From: Acidobacteriota bacterium
GTDB lineage: Bacteria > Acidobacteriota > Terriglobia > UBA7540
Length of the DNA stretch: 5,118 nucleotides
Assembly (NCBI GenBank): GCA_003165615.1
Contig: PLWR01000613.1
Span: 1-5,118, forward strand
Direction of reading: 5' to 3'
Position 1 is the stretch's first letter. The number at the start of each line of letters is the position of its first letter. Shown piece by piece: positions 1 to 5,118 of this stretch. A program made the translations under genes and the position numbers. Under the pieces are notes generated by a model. It was not told the DNA's origin. It made no database searches and saw nothing but the letters and a program-made list of their open reading frames with translations.

Positions 1-190
1 AAGAGCGGTTCAGTTCAACTCCATCACGGCCCTGCGAAACCAGCTGGGGAGCGAGCAATTTATAGAATGGCTGATCACCCCATGCCACAGAGACGGGATG
101 ACACCGGTGGAAGCACTGGAATCCGGGCTGTGGCAGGAGGTCGCGGAGCTTGCTGAGGACGCCATGTCACAGGGGGTTGCCCAATTCTAG
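1..190 (+). CDS. 3' end of a gene, probable MbcA/ParS/Xre-type antitoxin C-terminal domain (partial)
   Basis: An open frame enters from the left edge (first whole codon at base 2) and runs 62 codons to a TAG at 188-190; the 5' part is outside the window. Visible in the translation is a helical segment ending in EQFIEWLITP, then GMTPVEALESG, then a charged helix LWQEVAELAEDAM. The order Trp-Leu, Pro, Gly, (T/S)P-x-EAL, then a short helix is typical of the toxin-binding C-terminal region of MbcA/ParS/Xre antitoxins (DUF2384-like), which usually pair with a RES-domain toxin encoded just downstream. No RES-like protein is visible after this gene, so it may be a solitary antitoxin, have its toxin upstream, or belong to another small regulator family. 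That this is the real end of a protein is fairly secure; the family call rests on pattern memory only. Confidence 0.6.
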   Translation, partial: RAVQFNSITALRNQLGSEQFIEWLITPCHRDGMTPVEALESGLWQEVAELAEDAMSQGVAQF

Positions 191-433
191 CGTACAACAT
201 AGGCTGGCTTTATGGATAAACTTGAGAAGTTCCTCCGTTCGGAAATGAGTGCCCGGCGGCGGTGCGAGTTGGCAGAGGGTGGGAGTCTGGGCCTGGTGCC
301 GATTTTACAAAAGCCCCCGCGCCAACCGACGGATCGTCCTTTTGGCCGTCAGACGCGACAGCGTTTTGTCCACGGCATCTCGCCTGCTGAGACCTAAAAA
401 ACCATTTGGGCTAAAGACCGCACCCCTCCCGCT

Positions 434-451
434 GCCGTAAATACGGCTTTT
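434..451 (+). terminator. Short terminator-like hairpin followed by four T
   Basis: GCCGT (434-438) pairs with ACGGC (443-447) across the loop AAAT and is followed directly by TTTT (448-451). The stem is only 5 bp, or 6 if the loop is closed by an A-T pair, so it would be a weak intrinsic terminator. It could end transcripts from the antitoxin-like gene 240 bp upstream. A chance hairpin is a real alternative. Confidence 0.3.
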
Positions 452-495
452 CAGCTTGGCATCAACGGTTTGCATTCAATAACGGTTCCAATTCC

Positions 496-525
496 TGTCA
501 GAAAAACTACCCACTTTATCTGACA
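496..525. repeat. Perfect 7-bp inverted repeat TGTCAGA / TCTGACA
   Basis: TGTCAGA at 496-502 and TCTGACA at 519-525 are exact reverse complements separated by 16 bp, so the element begins TGTCAG and ends CTGACA. TG...CA ends and repeated TGTC motifs are seen at the tips of several insertion-sequence families, including IS21-like elements. No transposase is encoded nearby. It may instead be an operator-like palindrome or chance. Confidence 0.4.
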
Positions 526-562
526 ATCCGGGGCACCGTAGAGGCATGAGATTCGCCTTTTT

Positions 563-591
563 CCTGTCGGGGCGGGACAAAATGGGACAGG
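563..591. repeat. CCTGTC / GACAGG inverted repeat containing a tandem GGGACA pair
   Basis: CCTGTC (563-568) and GACAGG (586-591) are exact reverse complements. Inside and overlapping the right arm, GGGACA occurs twice exactly 10 bp apart (574-579 and 584-589), close to one helical turn. With the repeat at 496-525 this makes five TGTC/GACA occurrences in about 96 bp. The spacing would suit protein binding at a mobile-element end or an operator; function is unproven. Confidence 0.35.
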
Positions 592-643
592 CGCGGTGAT
601 CTCCCGCAATATCTCCAGTCGCTGGCAGGCTGTCGCAGCAGCC

Positions 644-666
644 CACGCGGGCGCGAAGCGCGCGTG
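644..666. repeat. GC-rich imperfect hairpin
   Basis: CACGCG (644-649) pairs with CGCGTG (661-666). After a two-base bulge (650-651) the stem continues with CGC (652-654) against GCG (658-660) around a GAA loop. No T-run follows, so it does not look like an intrinsic terminator. It may be a REP-like element or a by-product of high GC content. Confidence 0.25.
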
Positions 667-731
667 CCATTGAAGGAACTGTTGGCTGCTCCCGGGCGGG
701 AATCAAGCACTCCGCTCCATTCCAGCGCCGC

Positions 732-804
732 CCGGTGAACCGCTCCACTGGCACGAGCTTCGCCAAAGTGTAAAGGAATCCGACAAACCGGTGAACAGCT
801 CCAC
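732..804 (+). repeat. Pair of 17-bp near-identical direct repeats
   Basis: CCGGTGAACCGCTCCAC (732-748) and CCGGTGAACAGCTCCAC (788-804) differ at one base and start 56 bp apart. A third, weaker echo (GGTCCACTCCGC) begins near 841. A 16-of-17 match is unlikely by chance within such a short span and suggests a local duplication or part of a dispersed intergenic repeat family. No function can be read from it. Confidence 0.4.
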
Positions 805-1128
805 CAGCCCGCGCTTTCATGGTTGCCGCCTGGCGAAGGCGGGTCCACTCCGCTACACCGTCTCAAATCGTCGATGACAGGCTGCCCCGGTGCCATGGAG
901 CGCGGAAGTCTCGCCAAGTCCCCTCAGCCGGCAGGCCGCGCATCAGGGCCTTGCCGAATCTTCCGCCCTCCCGAGGCCCCCGAAATTAGTCCGCCCACTG
1001 GCACCCAGGCGAGCCGATGCCTTACGCCGGCCCGCCACCCACCATGCAACGTCGCGCAATTCCTCCACGTCAAAAGTTTTTGCATTGAATCGAAAAGGTC
1101 TTGGGGGCACTATGGAACCGGACTAATT

Positions 1129-2073
1129 GTGGCAAGCATCAACAAACTCTCAAAGCTTTTTAGCGCCCTTGCCGAGCAGAATGTGGCTCGGGCAGGGGAA
1201 ATTGCGGGCGACATCGTGCATGATGAAGAGCAAAAGGGCCACCATGGCGCGGCGCGGTTGCTCAAGGGATCTCTCCGCCCGAATGCTGGCAATGGTTCCG
1301 AAGCTCCCAACGGATGCTCCGATCATCCGGCGTTCGCCCGGCTCCTGACGGAGGCTCTCTCCCCCCAGGTCACCACCACTCGCCTGGCCGACGTCTGCCT
1401 CCGACCAAACACTAGAACCGAGCTTGAGACGGTTATCAAAGAGTGGCGGAACATCTCTGTGCTCGAAAAAGCCGGGATTCCGAGGAGAAGCCGCCTGTTC
1501 TTCCATGGGCCGCCGGGGTGTGGAAAAAGTCTCACCGCTAAGGCACTCGGCTTGGAGCTTTCCCTGCCGACATACATCGTTCGATTTGATGGTGTCATTG
1601 GGGCCTACCTTGGCCAGACAGCGATCCACCTCCGGGAATTATTCCGTTTCGCCGAGAGGAGCCCCTGCGTCTTATTGTTCGATGAGGTAGACGCCCTGGG
1701 AAAAAGGCGAGGCCACCCTATGGATATAGGTGAGCTGGACAGAATCGTCATCGCCTTCATGCAGGAGCTGGAGCACAGCGCACCGGCAGGGATCGTAATC
1801 GCCACCTCCAATCTCCCCAGTCAACTCGACACTGCCCTCTGGCGCAGATTCGATCTCATCGTGACATTCCCAACACCGACGAAATCCGAGTTGTCCTCCT
1901 TCGCCAAGGCATTGGTTTCAAAGCACAGACTGCCCTCTATCGCACGAACTACCGAGCGCGCGTTGCGTGCGAAGAGTTACGCAGAAGCAGAGCGACTGAT
2001 TCAGGCCGAGGCGAGGGCAAGGATACTCGTCAACTGTAAGGCCAACCATGCCACGAGGCGCGACAAACATTGA
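1129..2073 (+). CDS. ietA: IetA-like AAA+ ATPase, partner of the subtilisin-like protease IetS
   Basis: This is a 314-aa soluble ATPase predicted to control or feed the protease encoded next to it. Residues 1-50 form a charged helical N-terminal region of the kind common to this family. The AAA+ core follows, with Walker A GPPGCGKS (127-134), a probable pore-loop segment GAYLGQT (158-164), Walker B VLLFDEVDA (181-189, Asp185 and Glu186), sensor-1 ATSN (225-228) and arginine-finger motif LWRRFD (237-242). The C-terminal helical lid runs from about 251 to 300. The core is of the FtsH/Cdc48-like classic type. The GTG at 1129 is chosen because the family homology begins there. The frame stays open back to 823, but the extra 102 residues are Pro/Ser/Arg-rich with no family features, and no other ATG, GTG or TTG lies in frame between about 895 and 1129. 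The ribosome site is weak (GGA at 1120-1122). The identification is strong; the trigger and mode of control of IetS are inferred from the known system. Confidence 0.92.
   Translation: MASINKLSKLFSALAEQNVARAGEIAGDIVHDEEQKGHHGAARLLKGSLRPNAGNGSEAPNGCSDHPAFARLLTEALSPQVTTTRLADVCLRPNTRTELETVIKEWRNISVLEKAGIPRRSRLFFHGPPGCGKSLTAKALGLELSLPTYIVRFDGVIGAYLGQTAIHLRELFRFAERSPCVLLFDEVDALGKRRGHPMDIGELDRIVIAFMQELEHSAPAGIVIATSNLPSQLDTALWRRFDLIVTFPTPTKSELSSFAKALVSKHRLPSIARTTERALRAKSYAEAERLIQAEARARILVNCKANHATRRDKH
2037..2041 (+). promoter_or_regulatory. Ribosome binding site of ietS inside ietA
   Basis: TAAGG lies 6 nt before the ATG at 2048 and within the last codons of ietA. It fixes the ietS start and implies that ribosomes finishing ietA help start ietS. 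Confidence 0.65.
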
Positions 2074-4423
2074 GCCAAAGAACTTTTTCCTCAATGAGCA
2101 TCACGAGCTTGCGCGAGGTCTGAAGGCGGGTGGCGGTCGTGTGCCACAGTTTGTCGGCATCAATTGGGGAACCAAAGGAACCCGAATCAGCCAGTCCCTA
2201 GTGCATGTCCGTGACGTTCTAAGACATTCTGCCGATCCACTGCGCGAGTCCAGATACTTCGTTCTAGCGCGTCCCACCCCCCAGCTTGAAAAAAAGTCGA
2301 AGGACATACGCAAAGCTCCAGCGGGAAAGCTCGCTGTAAACACTGACTATTCCGAGGGTGACTCGCGTGTGTTCGGCAGACTCGGACTGGATTTGGTGCA
2401 GGTCAATCGGGACGGTTCGGCTACTGTCCACGCCCTTTCAAGTCGTTTCGAGCAACTCCTCCGGTCTTCTCAGATGCTGGAAGGTCTTGGCAGCCGCGAA
2501 AAGGTCCGCTGGGCCACACTGGACTCTTTTGACCCCGTTCCCCATCAGTTCATTCTCGACCAGGAGTGGTTAAAGGAATTGAAGCTGAAGACCTTGGTGG
2601 ATACTGTGATCGAACTCCAACCGCTCTTGAATACCGTCGAGACAGATCAGGTCACGCGGGCTGTTGCGGAGTTGCTTGGCCGCAGCAACGGCGAGATCCT
2701 CCAGGGCATCGGGACAGATTTTTCTGGCAGAAGATGGCTTCGAGGAAAATTGTTGCGCGATTCCTTGGTCAAGCTTGCGAAATCCTTTTTTTCAATCCAG
2801 TCAATCCACCCGCCGCTATTTGCGGTGTTTCTCGCACCGTCCCAATCCGTCCGGGCACCAAGACCCGGCGCTGCGAGCCTCACCCCAACCACCCGCACCG
2901 CCGACCTGCCTTGCGTTGCAGTTGTCGATACTGGTGTCCCCAACGACCACCTCCTGCTTGGATCCTATCGTCGCGGTCAATATGTTGCCCCACCGCCAGC
3001 CGTCGGCTCTCCTTCGGGCGACCATGGATCAATGGTCGCCTCGCGCGTCGTTTTTGGAGACCTCGACTGCACCACTGGGACACCCAATAACCCGCCAGCC
3101 GAGTGCTCGTTCTACGATGTGAATATCGCACTGGACGACAAAAAGACCGATGAAAAGAGTGTCCTCCCCGCCTTAACCGCAATTGTGGCGGTAGCGCCCG
3201 ACGTCCGAGTTTTCAACCTCAGCTTCGACAATGTCCGGCCTCTCGACTTGGAGACAGAAAACGTCAGGAGGGAAAAGCTAATTCTTGTGCAGGACCTAGA
3301 CAACTTCATCTTCGCAAATGACGTTCTGGTTGTCGTTGCGGCTGGTAACAGCCCTCCAGGCGTCGCTCCAACTGTCCCATATCCACGTCATTTGGACCAG
3401 AAGGAATGGTCATTGGGAACATGGCCAAGGACTTTTAACGCGCTGACGTGTGGTTCCTTCATAGAACATTTGCACCCGGACGGCGTTGCGCAAGAGCCCG
3501 GAGCACCGAGCCCATTTACGAAGGTTGGCCCTGGGCTCTGCGACAGCCCAAAACCGGACTTCTCCGAGCACGGCGGTAACGGAAACGCCGCTTACCACTT
3601 TCAGCCGGGGCTTGGCGTGTGGGGTTGCACAGCGGCAGGCCAATGGGAAGACTGGGCGGGAACGTCTTTTGCGGCACCCCTGCTTGCCCGCCAAGCCGCC
3701 ATAACCATCCGTCATCTCCAACAGTTCTGCGGTCCAGGATCCCGGCCGTTTGCGGTTGCAGCCAAGGCTTATCTTGCCCTCACCGCTAAACACCAGGAAC
3801 TTAGTCCCGCTCTGTCCCCTCTGGCAAAGCGAACGCTCGGCAGAGGAAGAGCCAGTTGCGGCCGGCTCCAGCGGCCCCGTGCTGATCGTGCCACGATTAT
3901 GTGGCAGGGCATTCTCGAAGGTCCCGGTGAAATCATCAGGGTCCGGCTTCCCGTACCGAGAGATTGGCTGGCAACCGCAGCATCCCCTCTTCTCCGCCTT
4001 GTTGTTTCCTGGGATTCGCCGGTAAATGCCGCCGTCGAGAACCTTTGGGCCAGCAGAAAGATCAGTACTCAACTCCGCGTCCGGCTCGGCACCGAGGCAT
4101 TGACCGGCTCGCATGGAGGCCACAAGACATATCCACTCATCGAGCGAACGTACGTCCTCAACCGTTTGCCGCAAGGCGTCGTGCCAGCGGACGACCTTTG
4201 GCTGCTGGAATTCTCTTATGAGCCTGCGGCAGAGTACTACCCAGGTCTTACCTTCAGCCCTCAACAGCGCCTGGCATTCGCAGCCGAGCTTTACGATAAC
4301 GCCGAAAATCCGGTTTCCCCTCAGTCCACACTCCAAGCGCTGCCTGACGCCGCAAGCATGGTCAGATTCACCCAAGGCGCAAATGTGATTCGGAACCCTG
4401 TTATCTTGAGAATTCGCGTTTAG
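2048..4423 (+). CDS. ietS: IetS-like subtilisin-family (S8) serine protease, cytoplasmic effector
   Basis: This is a 791-aa protease with a complete subtilisin catalytic set: Asp294 in AVVDTGVP, His326 in GDHGSMVASRV, oxyanion-hole Asn434 in VVVAAGNSPPG and nucleophile Ser540 in AGTSFAAP. Residues 1-280 form a family-specific N-terminal region including YFVLARP (70-76) and a basic, helical middle part; it could act as a prodomain or sensor. The peptidase domain spans about 287-610, ending near KRTLGRGRAS (594-603). Residues 615-791 look like a beta-sandwich domain (MWQGIL, then LRLVVSWDSPVNAAVENLW), as in known IetS proteins. No signal peptide or membrane segment is visible, unlike typical secreted subtilisins, so it should act in the cytosol. 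It overlaps ietA by 26 bp in another frame. The next Met is residue 143, so the ATG at 2048 is the only sensible start. In the Ti-plasmid system the protease is the toxin-like partner and the ATPase its counterpart; the substrate is unknown. Confidence 0.95.
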   Translation: MPRGATNIEPKNFFLNEHHELARGLKAGGGRVPQFVGINWGTKGTRISQSLVHVRDVLRHSADPLRESRYFVLARPTPQLEKKSKDIRKAPAGKLAVNTDYSEGDSRVFGRLGLDLVQVNRDGSATVHALSSRFEQLLRSSQMLEGLGSREKVRWATLDSFDPVPHQFILDQEWLKELKLKTLVDTVIELQPLLNTVETDQVTRAVAELLGRSNGEILQGIGTDFSGRRWLRGKLLRDSLVKLAKSFFSIQSIHPPLFAVFLAPSQSVRAPRPGAASLTPTTRTADLPCVAVVDTGVPNDHLLLGSYRRGQYVAPPPAVGSPSGDHGSMVASRVVFGDLDCTTGTPNNPPAECSFYDVNIALDDKKTDEKSVLPALTAIVAVAPDVRVFNLSFDNVRPLDLETENVRREKLILVQDLDNFIFANDVLVVVAAGNSPPGVAPTVPYPRHLDQKEWSLGTWPRTFNALTCGSFIEHLHPDGVAQEPGAPSPFTKVGPGLCDSPKPDFSEHGGNGNAAYHFQPGLGVWGCTAAGQWEDWAGTSFAAPLLARQAAITIRHLQQFCGPGSRPFAVAAKAYLALTAKHQELSPALSPLAKRTLGRGRASCGRLQRPRADRATIMWQGILEGPGEIIRVRLPVPRDWLATAASPLLRLVVSWDSPVNAAVENLWASRKISTQLRVRLGTEALTGSHGGHKTYPLIERTYVLNRLPQGVVPADDLWLLEFSYEPAAEYYPGLTFSPQQRLAFAAELYDNAENPVSPQSTLQALPDAASMVRFTQGANVIRNPVILRIRV

Positions 4424-4442
4424 CTGGCGGGTTTCGCCTGTG

Positions 4443-4742
4443 TCACGAAACGAGCTTGGCCGCAGTAGCGGCCAAGTTTCGGACAACCGGAACAATAACC
4501 GTAGCCATACCGCCCGACAAACGGGAGATCGTCGAAAGATCATCTCCAAGTTGATCTTCCGTCCTCTTGATAGAGTCGCAACCATCCTCAGTAATCAGCT
4601 TGCGTCTCTTGGCCTCTTGAAGCAACCCCAACCCTACAAGAACCGAGCCGTATTTATAATAGTGCCGGAGCAGAACCCGTTCCGCATTATCTTTGGCACG
4701 GGCGAGTTCATTGGTGAGGGAAATGTTTTCCATGCTCGGCAC
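4443..4742 (-). CDS. Small hypothetical protein convergent with ietS
   Basis: This frame of up to 99 aa is tail-to-tail with ietS, its stop only 19 bp past the ietS stop. I do not recognise the family. The product is mostly helical and soluble: a charged start (ENISLTNELARAKDNAERVL), an aromatic-hydrophobic stretch HYYKYGSVLVGLGLLQEAKRR (about residues 27-47), an acidic middle (TEDQLGDDLS) and a hydrophobic C-terminal helix region (MATVIVPVVRNLAATAAKL, 79-97). An in-frame TAA (4751-4749) lies just upstream, so the start is GTG at 4742 or, more likely, ATG at 4733 (96 aa). Neither has a strong ribosome site. Codon choice and balanced composition look more gene-like than the overlapping + strand frame at 4440-4820. 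A good -10 box lies about 70 bp upstream. It could be an accessory of IetAS, an unrelated gene or the surviving end of a larger protein. Confidence 0.6.
   Translation of the reverse strand: MPSMENISLTNELARAKDNAERVLLRHYYKYGSVLVGLGLLQEAKRRKLITEDGCDSIKRTEDQLGDDLSTISRLSGGMATVIVPVVRNLAATAAKLVS
4455..4476 (+). terminator. Perfect 9-bp hairpin downstream of ietS, candidate operon terminator
   Basis: CTTGGCCGC (4455-4463) pairs exactly with GCGGCCAAG (4468-4476) around the 4-nt loop AGTA, and TTTC follows on the + strand. Two further outer positions can pair as G-T and A-T. It starts 32 bp after the ietS stop. The stem is strong but the T-run is short, so termination may be partial. It lies inside the last codons of the convergent gene. 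On the minus strand no useful T-run follows, so it should act mainly on ietAS transcripts. Confidence 0.55.
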
Positions 4743-5118
4743 GAACGGTTAATGGGGCAATCCTTGACCAAGTTTTCCTTTTTCAACTTGAATAATGTCG
4801 GGAAGCGATGCCCATTATAAACAACCTCCGTTTTTTTCTCCCGTAAGGGGTTTTAAGCCGGTCCCCCAATGCCGAAAAGAGACGCCAATGTCGGATCATC
4901 GTTTACGCTTCTCCTTCGTGCGAGGCTGGGCCTTCGCAAGACCGCCTCATTCAGGTTGCCCCCGGTTCCAGCTTGTCACTCAACCTGAAAACCCTTCCTC
5001 TCCGCTTTCTCGCCCATTTGCTCCGGCTAACGGCCCCGCAAGCATGACCACCGCGATTGCCCTCCTCGCCTAGCCTGGATTTCCACGGAAAGGAATTAGC
5101 CTAACATTGGCGGCAAAA
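4743..5118. other. Right-hand intergenic stretch, no supported gene
   Basis: Apart from the minus-strand -10 box and a run of seven T (4831-4837), I see nothing I can support here. A + strand frame from 4795, with an internal ATG at 4888, reaches a TAG at 5071-5073, but its product is Pro/Ser/Arg-rich without motifs. Minus-strand frames are short. On the minus strand GGAGG (4829-4825) precedes an ATG opening a 10-codon frame, but it overlaps the -10 box and would lie at or upstream of the transcription start, so it is not called. No tRNA or attachment site was recognised. Confidence 0.5.
4814..4819 (-). promoter_or_regulatory. Consensus -10 box TATAAT for the convergent small gene
   Basis: Read on the minus strand, 4819-4814 is an exact TATAAT, preceded by TTGTT. 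No good -35 hexamer lies 16-18 bp upstream (GGGAGA at 4842-4837), although an A-run sits at 4837-4831. Transcription would start near 4807 and give a leader of about 65-75 nt before the GTG/ATG start. A perfect -10 in otherwise GC-rich DNA at the right distance supports the small gene being real. Confidence 0.45.

Larger units (their letters stand above)
191..1128. other. Long intergenic region without a convincing gene
   Basis: About 940 bp separate the antitoxin-like gene end from ietA. Open frames exist here on both strands, but their translations are rich in Pro, Arg, Ser and Ala, lack recognisable motifs and overlap one another, as expected for chance frames in GC-rich DNA. The first 22 or so codons of the frame starting with ATG at 212 look protein-like (MDKLEKFLRSEM and on) before the composition degrades, so a decayed small gene is possible. 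The stretch holds a short terminator-like hairpin (434-451), TGTC/GACA inverted repeats (496-591), a GC-rich hairpin (644-666) and 17-bp near-repeats (732-804). An 8-bp perfect inverted repeat (758-765 with 831-838) may be chance. No tRNA, CRISPR or clear promoter was seen. Confidence 0.6.

Noticed and set aside
483..530. tRNA-like T-loop motif near GGTTCCAATTCC
   Set aside because: No matching acceptor, D or anticodon arms can be formed around it.
476..917. Two overlapping minus-strand frames (476-820 and 516-917)
   Set aside because: Both have chance-like composition rich in Arg, Gly, Ser and Pro, cross the repeat cluster and hairpins, and show no domain.
1085..1113. Possible ietA promoter TTGAAT (1085-1090), 17 bp, CACTAT (1108-1113)
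   Set aside because: The -35 matches 4 of 6 and the -10 only 3 of 6, and the transcript would start within about 10 nt of the GTG; too weak to call.
890..1126. 78-codon + strand frame ending 2 bp before ietA
   Set aside because: The position is operon-like, but the product is Ser/Arg/Pro/Ala-rich without motifs and overlaps other chance frames of equal quality.
823..1128. N-terminal extension of ietA from ATG 823
   Set aside because: The residues are Pro/Ser/Arg/Gly-rich with no IetA family features, and the recognisable N-terminal helix starts at the GTG at 1129.
1150..1629. 159-codon minus-strand frame within ietA
   Set aside because: It is antisense to a gene with clear AAA+ motifs and is a shadow of its codon use.
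3410..4585. 391-codon minus-strand frame antisense to ietS
   Set aside because: It is long, but lies opposite the conserved protease and C-terminal domains and has a Cys/Arg/Gly-rich composition with no motif.
4440..4820. 126-codon + strand frame right after ietS, starting with GTG
   Set aside because: It overlaps the more gene-like minus-strand frame, starts inside the terminator region without a ribosome site, and has an erratic composition.
4795..5073. 92-codon + strand frame, or 61 codons from ATG 4888
   Set aside because: The product is low-complexity Pro/Ser/Arg-rich with no recognisable domain; a weak purine stretch before ATG 4888 is not enough.

Overview
The window carries a compact two-gene operon on the + strand that I recognise as IetAS: a small AAA+ ATPase (ietA, 1129-2073) followed, with a 26-bp overlap, by a large cytoplasmic subtilisin-family serine protease (ietS, 2048-4423). 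As general knowledge, this pair was first described on an Agrobacterium Ti plasmid as a toxin-antitoxin-like locus affecting plasmid stability and incompatibility. Homologous pairs were later listed among antiphage defence systems. Every core motif is intact in both proteins, so the system looks functional here.

Layout. Bases 1-190 hold the 3' end of a gene whose 62 visible residues resemble the C-terminal part of MbcA/ParS/Xre-type antitoxins (moderate confidence). Bases 191-1128 form a gap of about 940 bp with no convincing gene. It contains a small terminator-like hairpin, a cluster of TGTC/GACA inverted repeats that could be an eroded insertion-sequence end, a GC-rich hairpin and a pair of 17-bp near-identical direct repeats. 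The ietAS operon follows. A 22-bp perfect hairpin lies just past ietS, inside the last codons of a convergent small gene (4443-4742, minus strand, up to 99 aa, function unknown) that has a consensus -10 box upstream. Bases 4743-5118 hold that promoter and otherwise nothing I can support.

Organism. The DNA is moderately GC-rich by eye, the genes use GTG as well as ATG starts, and Shine-Dalgarno signals are modest. This says bacterium and little more. The loose packing and repeat-rich spacers would fit a Verrucomicrobiota-like or environmental proteobacterial chromosome, but that is a guess. The antitoxin-like neighbour, the possible mobile-element remnant and the defence operon together suggest an accessory region.

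How the genes may work together. IetA probably uses ATP hydrolysis to control or feed the protease IetS, and translational coupling would keep their amounts linked. The trigger and the substrate cannot be read from the sequence. The convergent small gene could be an unrelated neighbour or an accessory factor.
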